Of a stretch of DNA of 64,000 nt, positions 23,171-36,433 are shown one piece after another. The position numbers and the translations under genes are program-made. How positions within the stretch are numbered: the stretch's first letter is position 1; each line of letters opens with the position of its first letter. A model generated the notes under the pieces. It was not told the DNA's origin, made no database searches, and saw only the letters and a list, made by a program, of their open reading frames with translations. The DNA is from Petrosia ficiformis (lineage: Eukaryota > Porifera > Demospongiae > Haplosclerida > Petrosiidae), in NCBI GenBank assembly GCA_947044365.1, contig OX345637.1:7577701-7641700 (forward strand). Reading direction: 5' to 3'.

Positions 23171-23904
23171 TTGTAATATATATATAATTATATACAGTCA
23201 CGACAATAAATTATTAATTAAGTCCAGAGGACTTTCTGTCAATTTTTAGCTCCACCCATTTAATTTCATCTACGTTATTGCAGCCACAAAACTGTTTACC
23301 AAACACTGACTATGAATTATGTACTCTTGTAAGACTTCGAGTGTAAGGTCATTAAGGTGCAACACAAACACACACGTATTAAATCTCGGTATAATTATTA
23401 TAATAACTATTATTAATAGTTAAGTATTGGCTGCAATTATTTTCTTGTCAGTAATCATTCTTGTTCCGATTCTCTTCCGGAATATGTTTTACTCTGAGAG
23501 TGTAAAAATTAATACTAGTAAACTAACGAAAACAACAAATACAAATATATGAGTGATTAAACTCTTATCTATTCATTTAATGGTATGTGGGACTCATTAC
23601 AGGCAACATGCACGGGACAAGCACTGAGTGCTCTAAGAAGAATTTTCAGGTGCCTTATGGTGCTTTGAAGTCATTTATCAATTGCAGAACTTGTGTTTGA
23701 TCTTGTACATAAAACCTTTAGTATGTGTTGTTAAGCACATTTAAAACACTATTAATTTTAATACTTAGGTCAGCTATGTGTCTCTCTCTACTTAAGCTAG
23801 TTCACTAGTTGATTCTCATAACTACTATACACGTTCCATTAAATATATCTAGGTGTGTAGTACTGTGTACATTTATGTGTCTCATACCGTTTTTTAGGTT
23901 TTTA

Positions 23905-24313
23905 TGGCCCGTAGGGCCATCCCTATGATTGCTTTCCCACGGGTTCGAACTATATATATATATTTATATGTTTGTGTCACTTACGCGAGTATGCGTTGTA
24001 TACGTAGTTAAAAGAAAGTTACATCATTCCCGGGGGCTCGGTCAATTAATGGGCGTGGCGCGTAAAAGAACGCGCGCTCAAGCTCCAAGCAGAAAGAAAG
24101 CAGTGTAGCTTACGTAGAAACTGGAACTAATAGCTAGCTTTTCTACCTGAAATATATTCTTAAAGTTCTACAAGGTTCTTTAAAAGGTAAACAGAGTAGA
24201 TAATCAAAATAATAACTATAATAGGCTGATGTGTTTCAGGCATCATAAAGTTAGCCATGATTACTGAATGCTGGACACCACAAAGCAATCATAGGGATAC
24301 TTTTTTCTCTATA
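23905..24313. mobile_element. MITE family B copy, inverted orientation
   Basis: Well-preserved copy starting 'ttttatggcccgtagggcca' and ending 'agcaatcatagggatactt'. It keeps the GC-rich interior block with 'gtcaattaatgggcgtggcg'. Flanking sequence from 23171 to 23904 shows no gene. Confidence 0.85.
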
Positions 24314-25782
24314 TATATCTTGTTATTTAGTTATAACTTAAACTCCTCCCACTGTTTAATTTTCACATCTCGCTCTTTCTCTTCTCGCTATAAAGAAATA
24401 AATGAAAGCCAAATAATTACATTCAGTTGATTATTGAGCTTTATTAATATGGTAGACTTTTTATAATAAAATTAATAAAAACTGAATGTTTCGACCCAAG
24501 TTCTTCTTCAGCAGTACATGTACGTATATAATTACTTGTTCAAAAACAAATTAAGTGTCCAGCAGATCCTTCTTATTAATGAACTTTCAGAGTTCAAACA
24601 TACTTTTAATTTAACCAATATATATATTTCAAATATATAAATTGAAGCATCTTCACAGGTTAACTTAATATTTTATCCTTGAAGAGCAAGTATTGCACTC
24701 CACATTTAACTGGCTTCTTAAAATTGCGGATCAAGAGTGGAGATATGCATTACCATGGTTACGTACACATGATTACATGTTCATTATATTCTATAGTACA
24801 AGTACTGTGTAGAAACAATTAGTATTCTATGGTACACATACTGTGTAGAAACAGTTAGTAGTATACCGATGCCCAGGTTGGGGACGCCAGAGGTCTCTTC
24901 AAGTAACTAGATACAGCCCCATGTGGGGCTGCAGTTCCAGTCCTCTACCTCCAGTCTTTCTGAACCAAGCCAGTGCTTCAGTTTGATCCAGTCTTCCTGA
25001 TCCAGTGCTCCATGGTCAGTTGGATCCAGTCTTCCTGAACCAGAGCTCCAGTTTCAGTCTACCTCAACCAACAGTGCTAAAGTTTTTCCAATTCCATTGT
25101 TCCATTTCTGTAATTTTTTTTCTTACATTCCAGTGTTTCATCACTGTATTTAAATAATGTGCTTGTAATTATAATTTGTAATATATTTCTACAATGTACT
25201 TGTAATTATAACTTGTAATGTATTTCCTACAATGTACTTGTAATTATAATTTGTAATGTATTTCCTACAATGTGCTTGTAATTGTAATTTTTTTTACTGG
25301 CATACAAAAAATTTGCTTGTACTTGTAATTTCATCATAATTGTAATTTTTATGGTGTACTTCTATTATATAAAATTAGTAATTTGCAAATAACATTCTTG
25401 TAACTTCAATGTTACAAACTTAAGACTAGTCACAAACAACCAAAGAGGTTAATTAAAATTCTCTTTCTCACAACACAAGTGGCTAGCTTTTGTAGAACTC
25501 TCCAGTAGGTCTACAAAACATGAAATACCTGTTTTGCAAATTCTATAGCCGGTTCAAGCTCTGTCTTATACTCCAGCAATAGAAGGATTGATCTTGGATC
25601 ATTAGACCTGCAGCCTGTAAGTGATCACATTCTTTCAGCAATAAATTTAAGATTAATAATCATGTTGATGCATATGTTATTATGGCCATTATAGACTTCT
25701 GTATTTGAAGACAACAAAATCCTAACCACACCCTTCATGAATATTCGTACCATTCAAAATTTAACCCCCTATATTTTTGAAG
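24314..25782. other. Intergenic region upstream of CEP120
   Basis: No gene is seen. Visible structure includes 'atgtttcgacccaagttctt' near 24485, a partly repeated 'gatccagtcttcctga' block at 24978-25040, and three to four copies of a unit of about 50 bp with 'cttgtaattataatttgtaa' at 25158-25290. The CEP120 promoter should lie in the last few hundred bases. A CAAT/TATA arrangement cannot be named with confidence. Confidence 0.5.
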
Positions 25783-28614
25783 ATGGCAGCTGAAGAGAAA
25801 TTACTTGTGGTAGTTGGAATTCATGAAGGTAAGCAACAAATGATCCATACACTCAAAGAAATGAAGTAGATATATCTAGTAGATTAATCTGAAATGTATA
25901 CAAGTGTTTATAAACGAGTAAGAGTAAAATATAGGGTGTGGTTACATAAACATTAGGCATTCTATAATTATAGATAGTACAGTGAAGTCTAATTATGATT
26001 ATGTTACTTCTGTTAATTAGGCAGGGGGTTCCCACCTTGTCCTGGTCATCAGCTGGTAGTTGAAGCTCGTTTATCAGGTGAATCACTCCAGTCTGATCCA
26101 GTTGATCATGGATCTGGAGGTAGAGTGGATATCAGTACTGAATTGGCCTGGGAGATGAGCAGAAAGGCTTTACAAGAACACAAACTACAGAGAACTCCAA
26201 TTAGATTAGTGGTATGAAATTAGTCGGGCCACTCCAAGATAAAAATGAATTAAAAACACTTACATGTACTGTACTAAAGACACTTGTCTTTGGTTAATTT
26301 ATACTTGACACCTCCATAAGGTGTTCTATATAAAGAGGTTCCATTGTATTGTATTTAGCAGGGTGGGTGTGTATTGTATTTCACTTCTTAATTAATGAAT
26401 ATTTAATAGAGTCCATGATGACATCAATCATACTGTGACATTATTAAGTAATAGCCTGAAATTTGGCAATAAAGAGGATAAGAACTATAATATAAATATG
26501 GGACAAGAAAACCAAACAAAAGTGGAGGTTGTGTATATTTTTTCTGAGAAAAATGTGACCCTTAGTTCAAGAGTAGATCAAATTAAATATATACTTTTAT
26601 TAGAAAATTAACTGTACCATGGGATGATATCACTAATCTATACTTTAATTACAATTGTCTGTCTTTCTAGTGTCTCTCAATTAATCATGTTACTAAGAAG
26701 AAACAAGAGATTGGTTATGTACTATTGGACTTAAGATCAGCACAACAGCAAATACCACCTCAAGTATGAACATGTACATATGTAATTATATATCTACAGT
26801 AGTACATGTACATGTATTGGGAACATGGCAATATTTAATGTATAGACTCACTGTGTATATTTGTACATAGTTCCTGTTAGTGTTATATTAGTTAATATTA
26901 CCACTTTAGTTATGCATGTACATGTAGTGTCAATGTATACATGTAGTTATAGTATGACTAGTTTCTCATAAATAATTTCAATTACTATAAAACAATACTA
27001 ATGGAGTTTACTATAGGTTGTAGCTCACAATGTTTTACTATAAGATATGATACTTAGTACTACACTATCTTTTCATTAACAGTTTTTGCTTACATTTATT
27101 TCTACAAGATTTCATACAATTTTAATTTCAAAGGTCTTAATTTACAAAAATTCAATTTGCTAACAACTGTTTATTGTGTAATCTGTTGTGTAGTCATAAA
27201 ACATTTCATGGGAAAACTCTTGGTTTTGTTATGTAGTATGTACATGTTGTACATCTAGTATACAGTGTGTACTTGTACATAATATACATGTACATGTACA
27301 TGTATGGGCAAATACAGGAGGAAAACAATCGACATTTGTGTTTAACACTTGCTATTCAGCCATTTTGTACAGGAAAGTTGGTATCCAGTAAGACCAATCA
27401 TAAGGCTTCTTAGATATTTACATGTAATTTCAGTGGATTTCTGTACAAAATGGCTGAATAGCAATCAAGTGTTTAAATATCATTCTCTAAACTATCATTT
27501 CTCACAAATGCTATCATAATTATTAGGGCTGGGAATCAGCTGTGATTCTGAAATTGATTATCACTAACTTCAAATTGATTGATAATTGATTAAAATCAGT
27601 GGAAGTAATTAGGCCAATTAAGTCAATTAATGTAAGAAACTCCTCCCATTTGATGACCAAAAAAAGGCTTCCTGTCACTTCCATATTGTACTGACACATG
27701 CTTGAAAAGTATGTCTTTGGAAATAGTTAGCATAATCAATATTGTAGACTTACAGTACATGTACAATTGATAATCAGAAATAATTTCTTGATCATCCTGG
27801 CCCTGATAATTATATTGTACACTTAATCAATATTTTGTTGCATTCCTCCTTCCATTCAAGAGCATCCATTGGTATGGTCTACTAAGATGTCAGTATGCAG
27901 GAAAGAGACCGGAATTAAGAGTATCACTGACTGTTGAACAAGACTCTTCACTAACTAGTAGTTACAGTACAAATGAAGAAGAGGAGAGAAAGTGTAAGTT
28001 GAACTCAGATGATATTTAATGTACATGTATAGATTACGATTACCTAGAAACACACTGATTTGAAACTGAACTAAAACATAGTTTTCAATGCACACTTGCC
28101 TAAGAGCATAACTGCCAATAAGAACTGGCATGTCAAGATTAGCCTTGCCATCAGTGTTTTTGATAAGCTCATATGGCGCATCATTGGCCCAAAGAGCTTT
28201 TTATTCGGCACTGCACAGTTCTCTCTTTGGGCCAGTGGCACAGTTAATTATGATTATATTGTCACTAACATCATTAACTCATAGTTAATTGGCTCAAGAT
28301 ATATTCTAAATGGCGCACATACTAACCATTTTTGAGCTAATTCAAAACTTATCAAAAACTCTGCTTTCCATTCCTATTACAATATACATGTATGTTATGT
28401 TTTTTACAAACCTTTTTCTTTGTTTCATTAGCTCCTCTTCCTCTTTCTAACAATCCTTTATCTCTTCCTCCAATGATTCTTGATGAGAAAAATGGATGGT
28501 ATATAATTGGTTCGCCCACTCCTCTACAAAACCTTCACACAGTCTCCCTCACACTGTCACACCCTCACAACTTACACAGTGTATGTTTACATATTTATCT
28601 ACTACATATATATA

Positions 28615-28651
<37 letters not shown>

Positions 28652-31600
28652 AGTTTTCTCATAAAGACAAAGGCCCCTACCTTTTCAAGTATACTTTACT
28701 TGGAAATGAAATAACTACAGAAGAGTTCACAGTGTTAGCTGAGGTATGTAAAATGTATCATATATATACATGTACATGTGTAACTACTAGCTGATAATAT
28801 GTGTGTATGTACATGTATCGTAAATATTTACTTAGTTTTTCAGTCAATGTGTATCATTACTATACATGTACATGTATATATTTCATGCTTTTAATTATTT
28901 TCTCTATAGCCTACAGATTTTCATCCTGAGAGAGCTTCTGTCAGAATCAAAGGCACATCAACTATAATCAAACAATTATTACTTGCTCAACCTGACTTAC
29001 AAGTATGTAGGACTTTTTTCTCGTATATATATAGTACATGTACAAGTTACAACATGTATGTACGTGTATGTTTCACTATTTGTAAATGTTTTATACACTG
29101 TGTACATGTACATGTACATGTTGCCTCGGGTGTCTTTCTTTCTTTCTTTCCTGATAATATCATGTATATACACATATACAAAGTGCACATGTATCATGTG
29201 TACAATGTGTGTATATGACATAGTACACTGTATTTGTATATACATACATGTAATAACTACTATACCTGTAACTAACTACATGTACATATTATGTATAATG
29301 TAAATGCTTAATATATAAATCAATACATTGTGCATAATTATAATGAATAATTATTTTTATTTATTTCAGATAATTTTCTGTAATACATCTGGAGATGTAC
29401 TGTGTATTGGTACTATACCAATAAAACCTCTAGCTAGTAATACTAGTTTATCAATCACATGTTCACTTAATCAGTCGAGCTGTATTACATTTGGAGGTGT
29501 GGTAGACACACCCACTGTCAATGTAACTCTGACACTACAAAAAGATCAGGTCTATAGTCAATATATAAATTCATTACTGCTTTATATCCACAAAATAAAA
29601 TATTTCACTTAATTTAAAACCAATACAGCCATGAATATTGACTTTCTTATAATCTTGAAAAATCCGATCTGTGGTACTACTAGAAGTATTATGTCACCTT
29701 TCTTCTTTCACAGACTAAAACTGGTTCTGGAGATGCAACTGAAGGACTGGGAAAGGGTCTCAGTGGTATTCCTGATTTGAAGAGCTCAGTACCTTCTCAG
29801 ATATCCTCATCATCAAATCTTCCTCATAATAAATTTGAGACTAAAACAGGAACTGCCAAACGAAATTTAACACAGGTATACACATATACAGTGTTCTGCC
29901 CACACTGGTCGGGAATAACCACCTCTCAGATAAATTAACCACCTTTTAACCACCTCTCAGATAATACATATATATATACTGGATAAACAAACAGCACTAA
30001 AATTCATGTAAAATCCAACCACCACTCTTAAATATCCTGGGCAGAACACTCCATATAGTATATAAAAATAGATCAAGAGATGCTAGTTCAAATTCCAGCT
30101 GGTTTTATTTTCAGTTGTAGCTCAACTAAGACTATCCACATTCCACTCTGCCCTCAGGAATTAGAAATAAATACTGATTGCCGAATTCTATAACATGGCA
30201 ACAAAGATGTCACCAGGGATGTGGAAACATTGAGCTGACTGCCAGACATTTTAAGCTATTTTCATTACTCTTATCCTGTTCCCCATATACTTTGTATACA
30301 GTTAAGTTTCAGACAGTGTCCTGCATGACAGGCTGTTTCCACACCACTCGGTGTCACAGTTGTAGACATTTCTACATTCACCCTCCAATGCCAATACAAA
30401 AGGCCCAAGCGAATATAGTCAGACTTTAGTTCCGTATAGCAGGTTATTTTCATATAATGACTTCAACAGTAGGTTATCCAAAAATTGTAATGAACTGTAA
30501 AAACTAAAACAGGACTTGCTTTTATACTCTAGCTTGACTAGCCCTTAAAATGGGTTTAACATGATATGACTCACAACTAGACAATTAAACACACAAATAC
30601 AATGAATGTGAAATTTATGGTAGTCCAATTGTCTCATGTCATAAAATGTCCATTATGAATTATAACTCATTGTACATTTGTTCTCTCTTTTGTAGTCATT
30701 AGAAGAAGCATCGAATACTAGCAGTAATTCATCATCCTCTTCAATAACCACGCCCACTAATCCTACTCATAAACCCCCACACACACCTCCAAGACCATAC
30801 AGTCCAACAATAACCACACCAACTGTATTATCACCATCAAAAATCACCTTCACCTCTCCAAAAACGAGTCCATTGCTAATGTCTAACAGTTTAAAATCTC
30901 CTGGAATGAATATATCCCCCAAAGAGACAAAGTTAGAATCTCAAACTAAATCTCATGATTTCAAAATAGAAAATCATTCACGTAAACACACAGTGGATAC
31001 AACCAAACCATCATTACATACCAGTGATAAGGTTTCAAGACATCAAACTCAGACTTCAAGCCATCACCATACAAAAACACATACAGTTACCACTGGTAGT
31101 CATAGTGTTGCCATGGTAACTACTGATAATTGTACCACTACCATGGTGACTGTGTCACAATCAGCTCCTAAACCACAAGTTACAACAACGTCTCACTCTT
31201 CATACAACCCCAAAGTATCTTATAATCCTACACCTCTACAAGTTCCAAATACAACATCAGCTATACCACTACTTCAGCCTTCAATCCAACAACCTCCTCT
31301 TCAAACTACAACTCATCATCCATTATTTCAAACCTATTCTTTATCCGCTGGTAGTACTAATACATCACATACAATACCTGATGCAGGTCCTCATGTATTT
31401 CCATCGTATCAAGTGCCTATTACTACATCCAGTGTACCTTTACCTGTTGTTCAAGCAAATATGGTACAACAGCAAATGGAATATCAAGCTGCTATGGAAT
31501 TAGAGATGTGGAAAATGACTCAAGAGCAGGCTTTCAAAAAAGAGTTAAAGTGAGTATCGATACTGTAACTGTGTGCCTGTATCTGTGACTGTGTCTGTAT

Positions 31601-34600
31601 GTTTGTGACTCTGTATTTGTGACTCTGTATTTGTGTATGCTTATTAGCTTGTGACTGTATGTCTGTGTATATAGGTCTGTATGTTTGTGACTCTGTGTAT
31701 GTCTGTGTCTGTGTGTTTGTGACCCTGTATTTGTGTATGCCTATTAGCATGTGACTGTATGTCTGTTTGTATAGATCTGTGATTTTGAGTGTCTGTGTCT
31801 GTGTGTTTGTGTATGACTATAAGCATGTGAATGTAATCACTGTATGTCTGTGTGTATAGGTCTGTATGTTTATGACTGTGTTTGTGTCTGTGTGTTTGTG
31901 ACTCTGTATTTGTGAATGCCTATAAGGTGTATGTCTGCGTGTATAGTTTTGTGTGTTTGTGACTCTGTGTCTGTGTATGTCTGTATCTGTGTCTGTGTCT
32001 GTATAGTTATATACATAATACATTTAATCATTTATGATTATAATTGTAGAGATAAAGAAGAAACTCAATTAAAACTGTTAGGAGAAGAATTTCAGAAAAG
32101 AGACAAACATAGAGAAGAATTAGTTAAACAGAAGGTATACATATAATTACACATGTATACATGTATAATCATTATGGTCAGATCTACATGTACATGTACA
32201 TCAGAGGGACTAATCATGTTTAATGTATTACAGATTGAACATTATCAAAGTCTTGAGGAACAGTTAGAGAAAACACTATCTGAATTAGAGGTACAAAGAC
32301 AGCGTTTGAAATCAAGAGAACTGGAATTGAATATTGCTCAAAAGAAACTCAAAGATGATAGAAAGTAAGATCTACTACCATGTTGAATATGTCAATAGTT
32401 CTCTGAGTTATTACTTTACAATGAGTAGATAGGAGTCAGTAATGAGAAAAACATTGTACATGATATCACTGTCATGGGCAAAAATTATCATGATCTTCAA
32501 TAATATTGTGATACTAGTAAAAACTAAAAAGATATTGAGCTTATCGCTTTTTTCTATTAAGGGTTTTTCAAACCACTTCAGTATTTACAAAACCTGTATA
32601 ATACCAAAATGTTGCCATTTATAGTAATATAAGTATTTATGTATACATAACTATTATGAAGCAGTGATGATAATATTGAAGCTGCAATAGTATATTGATA
32701 ATCCAAAAACAGTAATGATAATAAATTATGAATATGATAGAAAATATAATATGTTGTGCCAAACTCTACAAGTAGGCTGGAGATTTTAACTGTGAGTAGT
32801 TGAGTTTTTAGATGTTTGTTGTATAGATAATGTTGTGTTACATCTTCCTAATAATTAATTACATTTGTGACCTATAGAATTATTATCCTAGTATTGTTAT
32901 ATTATTTGTTTGTTCTTCATGGATGATACAGGACAATGGTTAATGATGTTGAACAAGAGAAGACACGATTAAAAGCTGATTATAATTCCAGATTAGAAAT
33001 AGACAGGCAAGTACATATACATGTACATGTACATATAAAAACACAGGGCTCTGCCTTCAAAATAGATAAGCAAGTATTATACATACATTGTATAAGAACA
33101 CAGGGCTCTGCCTTCAAAATACATAAGCAAGTATTATATATACATTGTATAAGAACACAGGGCTCTGCCTTTAAAATAGATAAGCAAGTATTATACATAC
33201 ATTGTATAAGAACACAGGGCTCTGCCTTTAAAATAGATAAGCAAATATTATACATACATTGTATAAAAACACAGGGCTCTGTCTTTAAAATAGATAAGCA
33301 AGTATTATACATACATTGTATAAGAAAACAAGGAGATAAGCAAGTATATGTATAAGAACACAGGGCTCTGCCTTCAAAATTGATAGGCAAATATATAAAA
33401 ATACTGGGCTCTGCCTTTCAAACAGGCAACATGTATACATTCAGGGCTTTGCCTTTTGAAATAGATAGGCAAGTGCATAATTATGCATATAGAAATACAG
33501 TTTAGATCCACCACTATGTTCTTAACTCTATGTTGCACATCTAATTTTACAGATTGAGGTCAAAAGAATTGACTCAACAATTAGAAAGATCTCGAAAACA
33601 TATTCTTGAACTTGAAGAAAGACTTGCTCATAGGAACATTGAGTTTGATACTTATAGAGATCAGATTCATAATAAATCAGAATCAAGATTACAGGCTGAA
33701 CTGGGTATATTACAACTGGAAAAGGTAGTGACAAAATGTTAAGAACTATGACTTGCACTGATGTTTGGGACTTTTAATATGTTTTTATATGGGCCAACAG
33801 GCAGTAAATATTTAAATAATTATACATAATTATACATTTATTCAGGTATATGCTTGTGGTTACATACACATAACACATTATTAATTAAGACGTTAGTCAA
33901 GTAATGGTTTTGGCACATACAAGATTATGTGCACTATGCAAACAAACAATAAAGAGGGATTAATTTGCAGGGGGTAGGGTGCCCTGAGATTTCCCACCCT
34001 AAAATGTTACTAACTTGTGAACTGAAACTCAATAATTATAATGTAATATGCCTATCCCCCTCAAACTGCATTGATCCTTGGTAAGTGAATGGTATCTTCT
34101 CCATATATTCTTGTTGTGAGGTGTCATCATAAATTTACATTGTTCATGTTATTGCCACAAGCTAAAGTTTAGACATACATGAGTACTGTGAAAAGTTCAG
34201 TATATTATTTAATTGAACAGAACATGAAGTTTAGAAGCTTTTTTACATAGTACATGTACATGTATTAAATGCACAAATATTTATTCAATTGTATTTTGCT
34301 CTTTCAGAGTGAACTTCAGCATAAACTTGAAGCTGCAGTTAAATCAAAACAACATTACAAGGAACAGTGGTCTAAGACTTTGAAAGAAGTGGCAACATTG
34401 AAACAAAGAGAACAATCTTTCATGAAAGATCAGTTGAGGAAACAACAGTTGGAACTGGAAACCATGAGAGAGAAGTATTTACAAGCTGAAGAACAGCAAA
34501 TATTACAGAAACAACTTTCAGATATAAAACACGAAACACAAAGGTAAATCACTGGCATCATAGTGGATAGTAATATTGATGTATACATACTTTCAAACAC

Positions 34601-35011
34601 CTTTGGGATGTTATTGACCCCTCCCTTGTAGAGTTGTGTTCATGTTTCTTTGCATGTTCTCTGTTTCTCTCTAAACTACATGTAATTTATGAATATCCCA
34701 GGATAATTATTAATTTATTTCTCAACGTAATAATAACTTTTACAATCTACTCCAGATTACAAGCTCAGACATTAGCAAAAACACAGCACTATACTCATCT
34801 TCCTCCTCCTCCTCCTTCGTCTTTACATCCTCGGACACCTCCACGACATGATTCTGACATTGACACAGACATAGCACGATGGATCGAAGAAAGAAACATC
34901 CTCCTACAGACAGGAGTTTACACACACTCTGATCCTACAATACAAAAACTTGACAAGAAGATTAGAGATGCTTTAAATGCCAAGAGTAGTCTGGATGAGC
35001 AAAGTTCTTAA
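25783..35011 (+). CDS. CEP120: CEP120, centrosomal protein of 120 kDa
   Basis: Centriole protein needed for centriole elongation and ciliogenesis. Sixteen exons: 25783-25828, 26021-26211, 26671-26763, 27861-27993, 28432-28580, 28654-28743, 28910-29002, 29370-29549, 29714-29875, 30696-31549, 32050-32134, 32234-32364, 32932-33006, 33553-33724, 34308-34543, 34756-35011. They close in frame to 981 residues. The N-terminal C2 domain (about 1-120) has [38 protein letters not shown] and LQRTPI. A second C2-like region (about 170-345) has [13 protein letters not shown] and [13 protein letters not shown] long Ser/Thr/Pro/His-rich segment (exon 10) follows. Then come [18 protein letters not shown], a long coiled coil, and the C-terminal motif [19 protein letters not shown]. 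The third C2 domain present in vertebrate CEP120 before the coiled coil is not found. Intron 13 starts with GC (CAG|GCAAGT). Confidence 0.95.
27344..27472. repeat. Short inverted-repeat element in CEP120 intron 3
   Basis: CACTTGCTATTCAGCCATTT at the left is matched by the inverted complement near 27441-27470, with a 3-base insertion (AAT in 'gcaatcaag'). The arms are about 27-30 bp around a spacer of about 70 bp. It is probably a small non-autonomous DNA element; no clear target duplication was seen. Confidence 0.55.
27516..27813. mobile_element. hAT-type MITE with 8-bp target duplication, CEP120 intron 3
   Basis: The element spans 27524-27805 (282 bp). ATAATTAT at 27516-27523 is repeated exactly at 27806-27813. 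The left end is TAGGGCTGGGAATCAG and the right end, reverse complemented, is CAGGGCCAGGATGATCA. An 8-bp duplication with (T/C)AGGG ends is the hAT superfamily pattern. It has no coding capacity. Confidence 0.8.
28617..28653 (+). repeat. (CT)n tract serving as a polypyrimidine tract
   Basis: A CT microsatellite runs directly into the CAG acceptor of CEP120 exon 6 (exon starts 28654), so it sits where the polypyrimidine tract should be. Intron 5 is only 73 bp. Confidence 0.85.
29889..30050. mobile_element. Small TIR element in CEP120 intron 9
   Basis: AGTGTTCTGCCCA at 29890 is matched by TGGGCAGAACACT ending at 30050, about 160 bp apart. The flanks (cacatata / ccatatag) are only partly alike, so a target duplication cannot be confirmed. 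The interior repeats 'accacctctcagata' twice. Confidence 0.6.
31556..32010 (+). repeat. Degenerate TGTGTCTGTATG minisatellite in CEP120 intron 10
   Basis: About 450 bp of GT-rich units such as 'gtatgtctgtgtatatagg' and 'tgtttgtgactctgtatttg', repeated irregularly. Long open frames on the minus strand (peptide HTDTQ-type repeats) come from this composition and are not genes. Confidence 0.85.
33041..33470 (+). repeat. 57-bp tandem repeat in CEP120 intron 13
   Basis: Units start at 33041, 33098, 33155, 33212 and 33269 with exact 57-base spacing, then degenerate copies continue to about 33470. Each unit holds 'acacagggctctgcctt' and 'atagataagcaagtatt'. The second piece resembles the exon 13 / intron 13 boundary (gaaatagacag|gcaagtac), so the exon end itself looks like the founding copy. 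As 57 is a multiple of three, the array is open in frame with the exon until a stop near 33353. Confidence 0.85.
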
Positions 35012-35765
35012 CTAAAATTACGTTTCATTTGTAAATTATGTTTTATTTGTAAATAGATTACCCCTTCATTTGGTTTAGTACTTGTATATTCCATGTTGTA
35101 CAAAAAGAGATACATTTTGATAGTTATTATTATACTGGTATAATTTATTGTTTTTTATTCTCAAATATGCAAACACCTATTGAAATGGGTTTGGTCGAGT
35201 CTGAAAAGTGGGAGGGGCTGGCCACGCGAGACTATTCTGAAACCACGTGGAAACTAGAACAGCAGTGCACATTGTGAGTTTGTATTCTTGAAATCACATC
35301 TGATTGATGTATATACATGTACAATACTGGGAATAGTAATTGTGTATGCTGACCAGCTGAGTGCATTGCTTCAATCATTGATATCATAAAAATATATTGA
35401 TGTTATATTTGTGTAATGAATACATTATAGCTGAAAATCAGTATTGTACAACTATTTAAAAGTAGGTTTTGAATGATGTACCTGATATTGTAATAAATGT
35501 ACTAGTAATCTCATTTTTTGATGTCCATATTATTGAGAAAATGTTCAATCATTTTCATCAAAAGAAACAGACAACAGAAGGTGCACATAATATTGGATCA
35601 GTTATCACCTAGATAGATATCTACCTCATTATCAGTTTATAAAATACCGGTAAAATCCTCTATCAGTAATTGCTATATAAAAGTGATCATACAAATAACG
35701 ACTTCCATCATGTCATCATTGTATACTGTTATGTAATTATTATCAATCATTTTTGTAGATTGATC
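35012..35765 (+). promoter_or_regulatory. TOM40 promoter and probable 5' UTR intron
   Basis: The stretch between the CEP120 stop and the TOM40 start. A GC-richer patch at 35195-35270 (gggaggggctggccacgcg) is a plausible core promoter. It is followed by a donor (ATT|GTGAGT, 35274). An acceptor (TTTTTGTAG) ends at 35758, seven bases before the TOM40 ATG, so a 5' UTR intron at 35274-35758 is likely. CEP120's 3' UTR occupies the left part. Confidence 0.55.
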
Positions 35766-36397
35766 ATGTCAGCACCTCCACCACCACCACCTATAACAAT
35801 TCTTCCTCCATCTCAACCTTCATCAACTACCACCACATCACCAGAACAACAAAAACCTAATGAACTTAAAAACCCTGGTGAATTCGAAGAACTTGGGAAA
35901 AGAGCAAAAGGTACTTTTCAAATGCATTTGGGTTGTTTGGTACCAACATCTACATCAGTACCTCATTGTTTAGACTGTGTTACAAATAGTGAAAAATCTG
36001 ATTATACAATCCATTTTCTTGTTTTATATGTCATTTTGTAAAACAAGATGGAAGCTAGATTCACTCTGTTCTGTGGAATGGTGTACATTATCAGCTAACG
36101 TTCTTTGCATCTCTCTTAAACTTTTATTTGAAATTGTGCCTGTGTTTAATTCCAGTCTTATTATTGGGCTACAATAATTGTAATTATCTTTTTCATCATC
36201 AGATCAACTTTTTCCTACATTATTTGATGGTTGTAAGATAGTATTACAGAAAGGTTTGAGTCAGCACTTTCAAACATCTCATACTTTGTCACTGGGTTCA
36301 ACCACACAACATACTCAATGGCAGTTTGGAGCAACATATGTTGGAACTAAGAAGGTTTCCCAAGGAGATGTGAGTTACGTAGTTACACAGAGCATAG

Positions 36398-36433
<36 letters not shown>

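Noticed and set aside
24430..24540. Penelope-like or ribozyme-bearing element end ('tttcgacccaagttctt', 'cttcagc')
   Set aside because: Only a short resemblance; no reverse transcriptase or full ribozyme core could be traced.
28983..29303. Hydrophobic open frames in the CEP120 intron 7 region
   Set aside because: They arise from TACATG and TTTC simple repeats; exon boundaries on both sides are well supported.
30178..30429. Missing CEP120 C2 exon in intron 9
   Set aside because: The open frame there has no similarity to the expected C2 motifs and no fitting splice sites.
31520..32023. Minus-strand frames rich in HTDTQ repeats
   Set aside because: Composition effect of the GT-rich minisatellite in CEP120 intron 10.
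32936..33355. 139-residue open frame running on from CEP120 exon 13
   Set aside because: It is the 57-bp repeat read through in frame; splicing at 33006 joins the conserved coiled coil correctly. Kept only as a possible isoform.
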